64,000 nt of DNA from Salinirubrum litoreum (GTDB taxonomy: Archaea; Halobacteriota; Halobacteria; Halobacteriales; Haloferacaceae): assembly GCF_020567425.1 (NCBI RefSeq), contig NZ_JAJCVJ010000002.1, positions 1,095,068 through 1,159,067 on the forward strand, written 5' to 3'. The position numbers were made by a program, and so were the translations under genes. The first letter of the stretch is position 1. The number at the start of each line of letters is the position of its first letter. Below, piece by piece: positions 24,196 to 33,534 of the stretch. Below the pieces are notes generated by a model. That model was given only the letters and a program-made list of their open reading frames with translations, had not been told where the DNA came from and searched no databases.

Positions 24196-25524
24196 TCACC
24201 GACGATGAACACGCAGTTCGACCGGGCCGTCCGGTCGAAGCGTGATCGACGGCGAGTACGACAACTCCTCCGTGACCGCCTCGAACGAATAGTCGCGGGC
24301 CATCGTCGCCAGCGCCAGCCGCGCCTCCTGCATCGCGAACCGGTCGCCGATACAGCGCCGGGGACCGCCGCCGAAGGGGAAGTAGGCGAACTTCGGTAGC
24401 GCCGACCGCATCTCGTCGGTCCAGCGCGCAGGCCGGAACTGCTCGGGGTCGTCGTACCACCGGGGGTCGCGGTGGACGACCCACTGCTGGACCGAGACGG
24501 TCGCGCCCTCCGGAATCCGGTACCCGCCGAGTTCGACCGGTTCGGCCGCCTCGCGGACGAACCCCTGCACCGGTGGCCGGACGCGCATCCCTTCCTCGAC
24601 GACCTGTTCGGTGTACGTGAGATCGTCCAGATCGTCGTGGGTCGGCGTTCGGTCGTCGAGGACCCGGTCGGCTTCGGCGTGGAGTGGCTCCGCCTGCTCG
24701 GGGTTCGTCGCCAGCAGGTGGAGCGTGTAGCTCAACGCGAGGGCGGTCGTCTCGTGGCCGGCGAGCAGGAGCGTGACGACCTCGTCGCGGATCAGTTGGT
24801 GGTCCACCTCGTCGTGGGCCTCGCTCGCCGCGAGGAGCATCGACACCACGTCGCCGTCGCCCGGTTCGTGGTCCGCGATGATCCGGTCGGCGATGCGTTC
24901 CAGGGCGTCCAGTGAGCGCCGGTAGCGCCGGTTGCCGGGTGTCGGCACCCACTCCGGGACGTCCACCGGTCGCTTCATCCGGCGCTCGCCGCGATCCATG
25001 ACCGCTTCCAGCGCGTCCGCGATCTCGTCTTCCATCTCGGTCACGTCGGCGTCGAACAGCGCCGTCGCGGCGATCTCGACGGTCAACTGCATCATGTCCG
25101 CGTGGACGTTCCGAACCTCGCCGTCCGCCCACTGCTCGATGGTTCGCTCGGTGTACTCGGCCATGATCGGCGCGTACTCGGCCAGTCTGTCGGGGCCGAA
25201 GGCGGGTTGGATACGGTGGCGCTGGCGTCGCCAGAACTCACCTTCGTTCGTCAGCAGGCCGTCGCCGGTCACGTCGCCGAGCGACGCCTGAAACAGGTCA
25301 CCTTTGACGAACGACTGGTTCCGGTGGACCAGCAACTCCTCGATCAACTCGGGCGAACTCAACTGGTAGAACGGTTCGCCGCCGACCTCGTAGTACGCGA
25401 CCGGGCCGTACTCGCGGGCGGTCTCGACGTAGAAGTCGAGAGGGTCGCCGGCGAACTGGTGGGTGTTGCCGACGACCGGGAGCGCGTCGGGACCGGGCGG
25501 TCGCTCCGAGGGGTCTGTGGCCAT
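24196..25524 (-). CDS. Cytochrome P450
   Basis: 442 residues. The heme-binding loop is FPFGGGPRRCIGDRF with the proximal cysteine, the I-helix motif is LLAGHETTALAL, the K-helix ExxR is in VEEGMRVRPP, and the PERF-like region is PEQFRPARW. No membrane anchor, so soluble, like CYP174-type haloarchaeal enzymes. The substrate is unknown; in haloarchaea lipid or carotenoid hydroxylation has been considered. A reverse TATA-like element about 26 bases upstream supports the start at 25524. It is monocistronic and divergent from the small membrane protein gene. Confidence 0.93.
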   Translation of the reverse strand: MATDPSERPPGPDALPVVGNTHQFAGDPLDFYVETAREYGPVAYYEVGGEPFYQLSSPELIEELLVHRNQSFVKGDLFQASLGDVTGDGLLTNEGEFWRRQRHRIQPAFGPDRLAEYAPIMAEYTERTIEQWADGEVRNVHADMMQLTVEIAATALFDADVTEMEDEIADALEAVMDRGERRMKRPVDVPEWVPTPGNRRYRRSLDALERIADRIIADHEPGDGDVVSMLLAASEAHDEVDHQLIRDEVVTLLLAGHETTALALSYTLHLLATNPEQAEPLHAEADRVLDDRTPTHDDLDDLTYTEQVVEEGMRVRPPVQGFVREAAEPVELGGYRIPEGATVSVQQWVVHRDPRWYDDPEQFRPARWTDEMRSALPKFAYFPFGGGPRRCIGDRFAMQEARLALATMARDYSFEAVTEELSYSPSITLRPDGPVELRVHRR

Positions 25525-25599
25525 ACAGAAACGGTCCCGGCGTGGGAAGTTGGTTCTTTCGTCGACAGCTATAACAGATCACTGGAGGAACGGGAGTCC

Positions 25600-25998
25600 G
25601 TGAAACAGTCCTCCTTCCGCTACGTCGCCGTCCTCGATCTGCTACTCGTCGGCCTGCTCGTCGCTGCCTTCGGCCCGCAGGCGGTTCTCGCCACGCCGGT
25701 CGTACCGGCGATGACTCTCGCGGGTGTCCTCTTGTTCGTCGGCGGGAGCGTCGAGGAGTCGTCGCTCGGGCCGGTCACGCTGTCGTGGCGACAGCTCCTC
25801 GGTGCCGGCTACGTCCTCGCCGCAGTCGCGATCTCGTCGGTGTACGTCGGCGAGGGACTCGCCGGTTCGGCGACCGGTCGGGACCTGTTCTTACTCGTCG
25901 TCTCCTCGCTCGGGGCGCTGACGCTGGTCGTCGTGGGAGTCGAGGTGGCCCGCGACGGGGAGCACTTCGCGGTGACGCCGACGGTCGGAACGGAGTGA
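25600..25998 (+). CDS. Small four-helix membrane protein, function unknown
   Basis: 132 residues from the GTG at 25600. Four hydrophobic segments at about residues 10-28, 30-48, 64-82 and 92-112, then a short polar tail. No conserved functional motif is seen. GCTATAAC at 25568-25575 is positioned for a leaderless start at 25600; a purine-rich GGAGG at 25584 could alternatively serve as a ribosome site. Longer in-frame readings extend into the P450 gene on the other strand and are rejected. Confidence 0.65.
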   Translation: MKQSSFRYVAVLDLLLVGLLVAAFGPQAVLATPVVPAMTLAGVLLFVGGSVEESSLGPVTLSWRQLLGAGYVLAAVAISSVYVGEGLAGSATGRDLFLLVVSSLGALTLVVVGVEVARDGEHFAVTPTVGTE

Positions 25999-26045
25999 CG
26001 CCAGCGCCGAAACGAGCCGAGAGGTGGCGTGACGGGGTCGGCGAT

Positions 26046-27179
26046 CTATCGGACGAACTCGACGGCCGCACCCTGCCCGAAGCCGACACAGAGCGTGGCG
26101 AGGCCGCGATCCGAGTCGCGCTTCTGCATCTCGTGGAGCAGCGTCACGGGGAGGCGTGCGCCGGAGGCACCGAGCGGATGACCGAGTGCGATCGCGCCGC
26201 CGTTGACGTTGAACTGCTCCTCGGGGATGCCGAGTTCGCGTCGGCTGTAGACACACTGGCTCGCGAACGCCTCGTTCAGTTCGACGAGGTCGTAGTCGTC
26301 GATGGTCGTGCCGGCACGGTCCAGCAGGCCGCGCGTGGCCGGGACCGGACCGATCCCCATCACGGTCGGATCGACGCCGGCGACGTTGTTCGTGCCGACC
26401 TCGGCGAGGATATCGAGACCGTGGTCTTCCGCGAAGGACTTGGAGGTGACGAGCGTCGCGGACGCGCCGTCGGAGATTTGCGAGGAGTTGCCCGCGGTCA
26501 CCGATCCGTCGCCGGTGAACGCCGGCGAGAGCTTCTGGAGCGTCTCGAAGCTGGTGTCGTAGCGGATGCCCTCGTCGGTCTCGACGAGACCGTCGTCGGT
26601 CTCGACCGGGACGATCTCGTCGTCGAAGCGGCCGGACTCGGTGGCCTCGGCGGCGCGCTCGTGGCTCTGGACGGCGTACTCGTCCTGTGCCTCGCGGGAG
26701 ACCTCGTACTCCTCGGCGACCTTCTCGGCGGTCATCCCCATCTGGAGCTGGAAGACGTTGTAGCGGTTCGACAGCTCCGAGTGGAGGTGCTGGTAGGAGT
26801 CGCCGTCCATCGGGACGCGGGACATGTTCTCCACGCCGCCGGCGACGATGCAGTCGCGGTTGCCCGCCGCGATGGCGTCCGACGCGGAGATGACCGACTG
26901 CATCGAGGAGGCACACCAGCGGTTGATCGTCGTCGCCGGGGTGCCCTCGCCGAGTTCGGAGAGCAGGGCGATGACGCGGGCGACGTTGTTGTCCTGTTCG
27001 GCGCGTTGCTGGGCGACGCCCCACATCAGGTCGTCGACGTGGTCCGCCGTGAGGCCGGTCTCGTCGAGGATGTGGTCGATGAGCGTGACGGAGAGGTCCT
27101 CGGAGCGCGTGTCGGCGAAGACGCCGCCGTCTTTTCCTTGCGGGGTGCGGTGTGCGGCCGCGATGACTGGTGTTGGCAT
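26046..27179 (-). CDS. Thiolase family protein (acetyl-CoA C-acyltransferase)
   Basis: 377 residues from the ATG at 27179; an ATG 24 bases upstream is disfavoured by the TATA-like GGATTTATCATGG (reverse, about 27200-27213). The acyl-accepting cysteine is residue 89 (INRWCASSMQS), with GGVENMSRVPM, the histidine in ALGHPLGASGAR, and the second catalytic cysteine in ATLCVGFGQGAA. It condenses or cleaves acyl-CoA and acetyl-CoA in fatty-acid degradation or biosynthesis of acetoacetyl-CoA. Haloarchaea have several paralogs, so the direction in vivo is undecided. Confidence 0.92.
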   Translation of the reverse strand: MPTPVIAAAHRTPQGKDGGVFADTRSEDLSVTLIDHILDETGLTADHVDDLMWGVAQQRAEQDNNVARVIALLSELGEGTPATTINRWCASSMQSVISASDAIAAGNRDCIVAGGVENMSRVPMDGDSYQHLHSELSNRYNVFQLQMGMTAEKVAEEYEVSREAQDEYAVQSHERAAEATESGRFDDEIVPVETDDGLVETDEGIRYDTSFETLQKLSPAFTGDGSVTAGNSSQISDGASATLVTSKSFAEDHGLDILAEVGTNNVAGVDPTVMGIGPVPATRGLLDRAGTTIDDYDLVELNEAFASQCVYSRRELGIPEEQFNVNGGAIALGHPLGASGARLPVTLLHEMQKRDSDRGLATLCVGFGQGAAVEFVR

Positions 27180-27559
27180 ACGCGCAGGTCGGTCGTCCAC
27201 CATGATAAATCCGGGAGAACCTGCTGTAGGTGGTCATCGGTTTACCGGAGCGAGTCGGGTGTCGTGAGTGTGGGGGTCCCCGTCTCTGTGCGTCGATCTA
27301 CGAGCGCGGCAAAGTACCGCGACTGCTGCTGCACTGCGAAGCGCGACTGCGACAGCTACTACACCGCACGCTACGATCACAACAACACCAGCACCGCACC
27401 TCGACCTCCCCAGCCTCGTGACGCTCTCCGCACCGCCCGCGTCACTCCCTCGCGTCTGGCGAGAGGCACGCTCTCGGTGGCGCACTCTCCTCGATCCCGG
27501 TCGACACACCCAATCGAGTTCACACCGACGACGCAGCCAACAAAACACACAAAATCGAC
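27180..27559. other. Gene-free stretch with dispersed repeat
   Basis: 380 bases. 27300-27390 is an irregular tract of GCGACTGCGACAG-like words. 27390-27445 holds the block with ACCTCGACCTCCCCAGCC followed by CTCTCCGCACCGC, nearly the same as at 6500-6550. No gene supported. The thiolase promoter is at the left edge. Confidence 0.55.
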
Positions 27560-28621
27560 TTACAGCACGTTCTCGACGCGCGCCAGCCCCTCCTCCAGTA
27601 CGTCCGTTTCGACGCCGAAGCCGATCCGGAAGTAGCCATCGAACCCGAACGTGGTCCCGGGAGCCAGCACGACACTCTCCTGCTCTACGACCTCTCGACA
27701 GAACGCCTCGGCGTCGTCGAACCCCTCCGGCACCGTCACGAAGCCGTTCACGCCGACCGGATCGTACCACTCCAAGCCGTGCCGATCCACGAACTCGCGG
27801 ACGATCTCACGGTTCACCCCGGCCAACTCGCGGTTCTCCCGCAGGATCGTCTCCTCGCGCCGACCGGTGGCCTGTTTGGCGAGATGCTGCCCGAAGATAG
27901 ACGGTGAGATCGTCGTGTAGTCCTTCCAGCGCACCGCGTCCGCGACCACCTCGCGGGAGCCGACGATCCACCCGAAACGCAGGCCCGCGAGTCCGTAGGC
28001 CTTCGTCAGACTCGCGGTGCTGATGCCCCAGTCGCCGAAGGAGGCGACCGGCGGGAGGGGGTCGTCGGCCAGCAGTCGGTACACCTCGTCACAGAGCAGG
28101 TAGGCTCCGGCGTCGGCCGCGTGGTCGTAGACCGCCCGCATCGTCGCCTCGTCGTGGTAGCGGCCGGTCGGGTTGTTCGGGTTGACGACGACCACAACCG
28201 CCGTGTCCGGTCGAATCGCGTCGGCCACTGCGTCGGGGTCGAGCGACCAGTCCGGCGGCGAGAGCGACACCTGCGTCACCTCGCCGAAGGCCTCCGGCAC
28301 GGCGTACAGCGACTGGTAGGTCGGCGTGACGACCACGGCGTGCGACCGGTCGCTGCCCATGAGCGCGAGAAAGGCGAGGAAGTTCGCCTCCTGCGTGCCA
28401 CAGGTGAAGGCGATCTCGTCGGAACCACGGTCGTATCTGGCGGCCATCCGCTCCCGAAACGCGGGGTCGCCGTCGGTCGGGATGACGTAGCCCAGTTCGC
28501 CGGGATCGAGGTCGAACCGGGAGGCGTCGAGGCTCCGGATGCCGCTCTCGGCGAGCATGATCTCGGCGTCGTGTTCGTACTCGTCGAACCAGCGTTCGAG
28601 CGCGAACGGGGCGATGTCCAT
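27560..28621 (-). CDS. PLP-dependent aminotransferase, class I/II
   Basis: 353 residues, fold type I. NPNNPTG at 147-153, CDEVYR at 177-182 with the aspartate that pairs with the PLP ring, the Schiff-base lysine at 207 (STASLTKAYGLAGLR) and the substrate-binding arginine in YFRIGFG near the C-terminus. Slightly short for the class (usually about 380-400). The family includes aspartate and aromatic aminotransferases; the amino donor and acceptor are not evident. A TATA-like GTTTTGCCC (reverse, about 28645-28653) fits the ATG at 28621. Confidence 0.88.
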   Translation of the reverse strand: MDIAPFALERWFDEYEHDAEIMLAESGIRSLDASRFDLDPGELGYVIPTDGDPAFRERMAARYDRGSDEIAFTCGTQEANFLAFLALMGSDRSHAVVVTPTYQSLYAVPEAFGEVTQVSLSPPDWSLDPDAVADAIRPDTAVVVVVNPNNPTGRYHDEATMRAVYDHAADAGAYLLCDEVYRLLADDPLPPVASFGDWGISTASLTKAYGLAGLRFGWIVGSREVVADAVRWKDYTTISPSIFGQHLAKQATGRREETILRENRELAGVNREIVREFVDRHGLEWYDPVGVNGFVTVPEGFDDAEAFCREVVEQESVVLAPGTTFGFDGYFRIGFGVETDVLEEGLARVENVL

Positions 28622-28681
28622 ACTCTCTCTGCCGTCCCGGCGGGCAAAACGGTTCGCCCTGCGGTGGTCACCCCCGGTCAG

Positions 28682-29134
28682 TCAGTCGAGTCGGTGCCGC
28701 TCTGCACCGAGCACCCCGGCGACCGCACCGAGCAGCGCGTTCGGGAGCGTCACACCGCACCCGACGACGACCGCGATCAGGGCGGGACTCCCGAGTCGCG
28801 GGATCACGAGACCGAAGGGGACGAGTCGTGTCTCGCCCGTCGCCAGTGTCAGTACCACGCCGGCCGGCACGACCGCCAACGCGACCACGCAGGCGACCAG
28901 CAACCCGACGACTGCGCCACGGTGGACGGCCGACTCGACCCCCGCGGCGGTGTCACTCGCAACGCGCCTGTCGGTCGCCCCGGTCGCGTCGGTCTGTGTG
29001 ACCAGCCACCCGGCGACCGCACTCCCCAGCAATCCGCCGCCGACGCTGACACGACCGGAGAGGAGATAGACGACCAGTTCGAGCGCCAGCGCTAGGCCGA
29101 CGCCTGCACCGACCGCCCCGAGTCGGGACGCCAC
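28682..29134 (-). CDS. Hypothetical membrane protein
   Basis: 150 residues rich in Gly, Ala and Val with about four membrane helices (residues about 5-27, 28-45, 72-95, 118-140). It ends with a short polar tail GAERHRLD. No motif recognised. It lies 5 bases after the UspA gene on the same strand and could be co-transcribed with it. Codon use is normal for the window. Confidence 0.6.
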   Translation of the reverse strand: MASRLGAVGAGVGLALALELVVYLLSGRVSVGGGLLGSAVAGWLVTQTDATGATDRRVASDTAAGVESAVHRGAVVGLLVACVVALAVVPAGVVLTLATGETRLVPFGLVIPRLGSPALIAVVVGCGVTLPNALLGAVAGVLGAERHRLD

Positions 29135-29139
29135 GGGGA

Positions 29140-29670
29140 CTACGACTCGCCGTCAGCCGAGTCGTCGGCCGTGGCACTGTCGCTCGCAGCCGAGTCGTCG
29201 GTCGCCGGCGTCGCCGGGTCGCCCCCCGCGTGTTCGCCCTCGGCCAGCACGTTTCGGACGACCGTCACCGGCACCGGCGAGTTGCGGACGACCGACTCCG
29301 CGACACTGCCGAGCAGGATGCGCGAGACGCCCTTTCGCCCGTGACTACCCATCACGACGTGGTCGAAGCGACCTTCCTCGGCGAAGTCGACGATGGTCGA
29401 GGCCGGGCGGCCGACCTCGGTCTCGGTGTCGAACTCGCGGCCGAAGTCGTCACCGACGCGGTCGAACAGTTCGTCTGCCTGTCCCTTGGCGTTCTCGTAC
29501 CACTGTTCTGCGCCGCTGGGGATGCCGCCGGTCGCGCCGTAGCCCGCTTCTACCGGATCGATGACGTGGAGGAGCGTCACGGCCGCTTCGGGCCACTCTT
29601 CGACTGCGAACGCCAGCGCGCGACTCGACTCCGGTGACCCGTCGATCGGGACGAGGATGTTGGTGGGCAT
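29140..29670 (-). CDS. Universal stress protein, UspA family
   Basis: 176 residues. Usp fold begins ILVPIDGSPESSRALAFA, with the ATP-binding G-2x-G-9x-G(S/T) loop in VMGSHGRKGVSRILLGSVAESV. A C-terminal extension of about 35 residues (Ala, Asp, Ser, Thr-rich) is not part of the fold. Nucleotide-binding Usp proteins act in stress adaptation; the specific signal is unknown. The start at 29670 is supported by a reverse TATA-like ACTTTTACC (29693-29701). Upstream, between here and herA, is a 32-bp direct repeat. Confidence 0.88.
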   Translation of the reverse strand: MPTNILVPIDGSPESSRALAFAVEEWPEAAVTLLHVIDPVEAGYGATGGIPSGAEQWYENAKGQADELFDRVGDDFGREFDTETEVGRPASTIVDFAEEGRFDHVVMGSHGRKGVSRILLGSVAESVVRNSPVPVTVVRNVLAEGEHAGGDPATPATDDSAASDSATADDSADGES

Positions 29671-29749
29671 ACCGCCGTCTACGACCGCCGACAGGTAAAA
29701 GTCGGCCACGCCCGGGAGACTTCGGCCACGCGCACCTCGCGGTCGTCCA

Positions 29750-29815
29750 GCGGGCGACCGTGACCTTCCGAGAGACGTGTGCGGCGGGCGACCGTGACCT
29801 TCCGAGAGACGTGTG
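29750..29815. repeat. Pair of 32-bp direct repeats between herA and uspA
   Basis: The 32-base word beginning GCGGGCGACCGTGACC occurs at 29750-29781 and again at 29784-29815 with no mismatch, two bases apart (34-base period). It lies downstream of herA and upstream of the uspA promoter. Each copy ends in CCGAGAGACGTGTG. No ORF is needed to explain it. Confidence 0.85.
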
Positions 29816-29828
29816 TCAGCCGCGCCCG

Positions 29829-31676
29829 TCAGTCGCCGTGGCGCGTCACACACTTCGAGAGGCCGATCAACTCGACCGGTTCGGAGTTGTCCGGCGAGTA
29901 GACGACCATCTGGCCCTTCTCCATGTACGGCACCTTCCGTTCGAGGTTCGAGGGGATGTTGACGCTCTTGATCGCGTCCTCGTCGCCGAGGTTCAGGACG
30001 ACGGTGCTGTTGATCTGCTTGAACACCGCGTCGGCGATGTCCTGCGGGTCCTGCGTGATGAGGAAGAGTCCGAGTCGCTCCTTTCTCCCTTGCTTCGCCG
30101 CCTCGGTGAACTTCGTGATGACCTTCCGGGCCTGTACGCTCTCGGCGTCGGTGAGGAAGTTGTGCGCCTCGTCCATCCCGAGGACGACCGGCGTCTCCTT
30201 CACGCGGTCGAACTCGGGGTCGTTCGACAGTTTCTCGTCGATCAGCAGGCTGGCGACCGCCAGCACCACCGTCTCGGTCGTCCGCGAGTCGGTGATGTGG
30301 TAGGTCGGCACCACGGTCAGGCCGCCGGGCCGGACGAACTGCTTGATCTGCTCGGTGATCGACTTCGCGTCCTGATCGAAGACGTTGCGGAACGTCGAGG
30401 AGATGACCCGGCGCTTCACCGCGTCGTAGGTCGCCTCGTGGACGCGACCCGACTCGTCTAACTCCTCGCGCAGTGCCGGGTCGTCGATGTAGCCGACGAA
30501 CTGGTCGTACGTGCCCGAGTTCCCGTGCTGGCGGAAGAACCGCTGGAGGAGCAGTTGCAGGGCGTTGTACTGGTTGTCGTTGAGACTCGCGCCCGCGACG
30601 AGCCACGGCCGGGAGCGAACCATCGAGAAGGGCACCGAGAAGCGAACCTGCTCGGCGCGGTGGTTCTCGCCGGGGTACGACGCCCCGGCGACCTTCGGCA
30701 CGAACGCCACGGTGTCGTCGTGGCCGCCGTAGGCGACACCCTCGCCCTCCAGTTTGCGGGCGAACTCCCGATCCAGACTCTCGTTGTCGTCGTGCATCTG
30801 GGCGTACTCGTCCTGTGGATCGAACATCACCACGGCGGGCGACACCTCTCGCCCGTCGTCCATCGTGTACGCGCGCTCGTCGGCGAGGTACTGCCGGAGG
30901 ATGTTCTTCGACCCGTGGGTCTTCCCGGAACCGGTGCCCCCGGCGACGAGCGTGTGCCGGAAGACGAGTGGGTCGCCGTCGGTGTAGTCGTCCTTCAGGC
31001 GGTAGTCGATCGTCGGCGGTGTCGCGCCGGTCTGGACCTTCTGGCCCCCGACCGAGAGGTGCCCGAGGAAGACGCCCTCCTCGGGAATCTTCAACCCGGT
31101 CTTGATCTCGCCCTTGTCGGTCGCCTCGCTGACCGTCGCGCCCGGCTTGGGGACGCGGTCGGTCATCCGGCGTTTCAACTCGTCGCCCTCCTCGTACAGC
31201 ACCGAGAGTGGTTCGAGCGTGGCCATGAACTTGTAGTCGGCCTCCTCGAAGTCCTCGTAGGTGCGGGCCATCTGCCGCCGGGAGTGGATGACGGAGGTGT
31301 CGTCGGAGTGGAACTCCTGGACGTACTCCAGTTCCGTGATCCGGGTGAACAGCGTCTCGCCGTCGGGGTACGGGACGAGGAGGTACTTGCCGAGGCGGAT
31401 GCCCTCGCGGTTCCCGTCGGTGATGGTCGCTCTGAGACTGGTGTCTTCGCCCTCTTCGGCGATCTTCAGGCCGCAGGCGGCCGGCACGGTGCCGATGCCG
31501 GCCGAGGGTGTCGTGGTGTCGATGTCGCGTCGGCTGAACTCGGTCTCGTCGGTTCCGGATTCGGTCGTGTCGCTGTCGGTCGATCCACCGTCACGCGACG
31601 CGACCGACTCGCTCGACTCGGTAGACTCGCCGTCGCCGTCGAACCGGTCGAAGTCACCGAGTTCTGAGTCGGACAT
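29829..31676 (-). CDS. herA: HerA-type DNA translocase/helicase ATPase
   Basis: 615 residues from the ATG at 31676; the alternative 27 bases upstream is disfavoured by the TATA-like GGTTTTGTCGC (reverse) near 31703. The first 65 residues are an acidic Ser/Asp/Thr-rich extension. Next comes a HAS-barrel-like N-domain (VPAACGLKIAEEGED, KYLLVPYPDGET), then the ATPase core: Walker A AGGTGSGKTHGSKN, Walker B VVMFDPQDEY, VLGMDEAHNFL and the C-terminal LFLITQDPQDIADAV. It forms a hexamer that with NurA resects DNA ends for recombination. NurA is encoded 600 bases upstream on the same strand, separated by a small plus-strand gene. Confidence 0.88.
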   Translation of the reverse strand: MSDSELGDFDRFDGDGESTESSESVASRDGGSTDSDTTESGTDETEFSRRDIDTTTPSAGIGTVPAACGLKIAEEGEDTSLRATITDGNREGIRLGKYLLVPYPDGETLFTRITELEYVQEFHSDDTSVIHSRRQMARTYEDFEEADYKFMATLEPLSVLYEEGDELKRRMTDRVPKPGATVSEATDKGEIKTGLKIPEEGVFLGHLSVGGQKVQTGATPPTIDYRLKDDYTDGDPLVFRHTLVAGGTGSGKTHGSKNILRQYLADERAYTMDDGREVSPAVVMFDPQDEYAQMHDDNESLDREFARKLEGEGVAYGGHDDTVAFVPKVAGASYPGENHRAEQVRFSVPFSMVRSRPWLVAGASLNDNQYNALQLLLQRFFRQHGNSGTYDQFVGYIDDPALREELDESGRVHEATYDAVKRRVISSTFRNVFDQDAKSITEQIKQFVRPGGLTVVPTYHITDSRTTETVVLAVASLLIDEKLSNDPEFDRVKETPVVLGMDEAHNFLTDAESVQARKVITKFTEAAKQGRKERLGLFLITQDPQDIADAVFKQINSTVVLNLGDEDAIKSVNIPSNLERKVPYMEKGQMVVYSPDNSEPVELIGLSKCVTRHGD

Positions 31677-31902
31677 ACCCCAGTCCACGGAACCGTGCGA
31701 CAAAACCGTGTTCCCTCGTGGCGGTCACCGCGAGCGACGACCGAGACTCCACTCGCCACAGTCCGCGAGCCATCACCGAGACTCCACTCTCGACAGTCGG
31801 CGGCCAGACGTGAGCGAATCTAGCGATCCGGCGAACACACGTGAACGAGTCCCGACAACCGGCGGACACACGGCTTTTACCACTCGCGCACCTACGAGTC
31901 GT

Positions 31903-32238
31903 ATGCGATTAGTTCGGGGCCACGGCGGCGGGACGGCGCTGACCGGCACGATCTACGAGCGAGGTGAGGAGCCGCCGTCGTTCAAGGGCGCGCCGGACGA
32001 ACACGCACCCTACGTCTGGGTGTGTGACGAGTTCTACGAGGTCGAGAGCGGTGGCTCCGTCACCGAGATCGACGGGAAGGAGGTTCACGTCGCCTTCGAG
32101 TCCCCGATGCCGAAAGGGTTCGAGACGCGCGAGCAGGCGCTGGACGCGGCGCGGGAACACATCCGGACCCAGTTCGCCCGCGTCGGCGTCCCCGAGTCCG
32201 AGGTGACGTTCGAGATTATCAAGACCGAACCGGCGTGA
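31903..32238 (+). CDS. Small haloarchaeal protein, DUF7113-like
   Basis: 111 residues from the ATG at 31903. Contains RGHGGGTALTGTIYERGEEPPSF and YVWVCDEFYEVESGG, then an alpha-helical C-terminus (REQALDAAREHIRTQFARVG). No catalytic motif. It resembles conserved single-domain haloarchaeal proteins called DUF7113. It lies between herA and nurA but on the opposite strand; upstream CTTTTACC at 31874-31881 is a suitable TATA element. A link to end resection is possible only by position. Confidence 0.65.
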   Translation: MRLVRGHGGGTALTGTIYERGEEPPSFKGAPDEHAPYVWVCDEFYEVESGGSVTEIDGKEVHVAFESPMPKGFETREQALDAAREHIRTQFARVGVPESEVTFEIIKTEPA

Positions 32239-32271
32239 GAGACTGCCAGCCGGCCACGGGGAGAAGACGAC

Positions 32272-33534
32272 TCACAGGTCTTCGGCGGCCCAGCGGACGT
32301 CGTCGTATGTCGCGCGAATCTCGGAGTCGAAGTCACGCTCGAACAACTCTTTGAGCGCCTGTCGTTCCTCGTTGCTGATCCGGGCGAGTTCGTCGGCTTT
32401 GTTCACCGCAGTCGGCGGCCCGCGGTTGAGTGCGACTTCGCTCAAGACGTAGTTCGTCAGCGCTTCTCGCGTCTCTGCATCGTCGGTGAACGCCCGTGGC
32501 GCTTCGATCTTGAACAGCAGGTCGTCTCTCGGGTCGTAGACGACGAAGAACGTCACCTCGTACTGCTCGGGCGACAGCGACCGGTCCACGTCGAAGGGGT
32601 TCCGGTCGCTGGCGAGTGTCTCGTCGGCCCCGCCGCGCGAGACGAACCACGAGGTGAAGGTGAGGTCGTCGCGGTGTCGCTCCCCGGCGCTGTCGTGGCG
32701 TTCGAGTAGGCGGACGAACATCGCGGTGTCGTCGACCCACGGGGGGTCGGGTACTCGCCTGTCGTCTTTCCGGCTCTCTTCGGTGAGCGTCTTCGTGACG
32801 AACTTCGAGATGGGGTTCTTCACGAAGCCGAGCAGTGGGACCTCACGCTCCACGAACCGCTCCACGAGGTCGACGTAGTTCTGGACGATGGCACGAGGCT
32901 GTGACTCCTCGGTGACGGTCCGGAGTTCCGACTCGCGGGCCTTCCAGTTGAAGATCTGTTTCGGGTAGAGTGGCCCGTCGAGCACCAGCAGATCGTCCAC
33001 GTCGTCGGCGTGCTGGAGGGCGTGTTCGCTCTCGGCGTAGTACAGCGACAGCGCGTGGACGATGCGCTCGGCGTAGGCGTTGACACGAGGCGCTTTGTTG
33101 ACCGTCATCCGCCCGTAGCCGGGGTCGTACTCCTCCCAGTCGGTCTCGTGTCTCCCGGCGTCTTTCGTGTGGACCGTCGCCACCACGCTCCGACTCCGGT
33201 GGACGTCCAGGTCGCTCGGGCAGGTGCCCATCGCGGCCTGCGCCACGTCGATCACGACGCCGTTCTTGAACGTCGTCGGGTTGATGGTCCCGGAGTCGAT
33301 CGCGTGACTCGTCTCGAACGCCGGGTCGTGGAGCGAGGCGTCCTCGATGCCGACCGCGTTGAGCGACTGCTCGGCGAGCGGTTCGAGCACCGACCGCCCG
33401 TCGGCGTACAGCGGATCGAGGTAGGTCGACCAGACTGTCGCCGCGACGTCGTCGTGATCGCTGTCGTCGACACTGGCGGCGATCTCCTGTGCCAGCGAGG
33501 CGATCCCGCTCACGGCGGTCGGGTCGAGCGTCAT
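32272..33534 (-). CDS. nurA: NurA nuclease
   Basis: 420 residues. The RNase H-like nuclease core shows HAIDSGTINPTTFKNGVVID near the N-terminus (the active-site aspartate is in AIDSG), then LLVLDGPLYPKQIF with another acidic site, and LARISNEERQALKELF near the C-terminus. NurA degrades DNA ends in complex with HerA, encoded nearby. The large middle insertion and the overall length exceed those of crenarchaeal NurA (about 340 residues). A TATA-like CTTTTTGTCC (reverse, about 33558-33567) fits the start at 33534. Confidence 0.85.
   Translation of the reverse strand: MTLDPTAVSGIASLAQEIAASVDDSDHDDVAATVWSTYLDPLYADGRSVLEPLAEQSLNAVGIEDASLHDPAFETSHAIDSGTINPTTFKNGVVIDVAQAAMGTCPSDLDVHRSRSVVATVHTKDAGRHETDWEEYDPGYGRMTVNKAPRVNAYAERIVHALSLYYAESEHALQHADDVDDLLVLDGPLYPKQIFNWKARESELRTVTEESQPRAIVQNYVDLVERFVEREVPLLGFVKNPISKFVTKTLTEESRKDDRRVPDPPWVDDTAMFVRLLERHDSAGERHRDDLTFTSWFVSRGGADETLASDRNPFDVDRSLSPEQYEVTFFVVYDPRDDLLFKIEAPRAFTDDAETREALTNYVLSEVALNRGPPTAVNKADELARISNEERQALKELFERDFDSEIRATYDDVRWAAEDL

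Noticed and set aside
25102-25599. Extension of the small membrane protein into the P450 region
   Set aside because: Antisense shadow of the P450 gene.
27268-27900. 210-residue ORF across the dispersed repeat and aminotransferase end
   Set aside because: Arg/Ser/Pro-rich antisense frame overlapping the aminotransferase gene.
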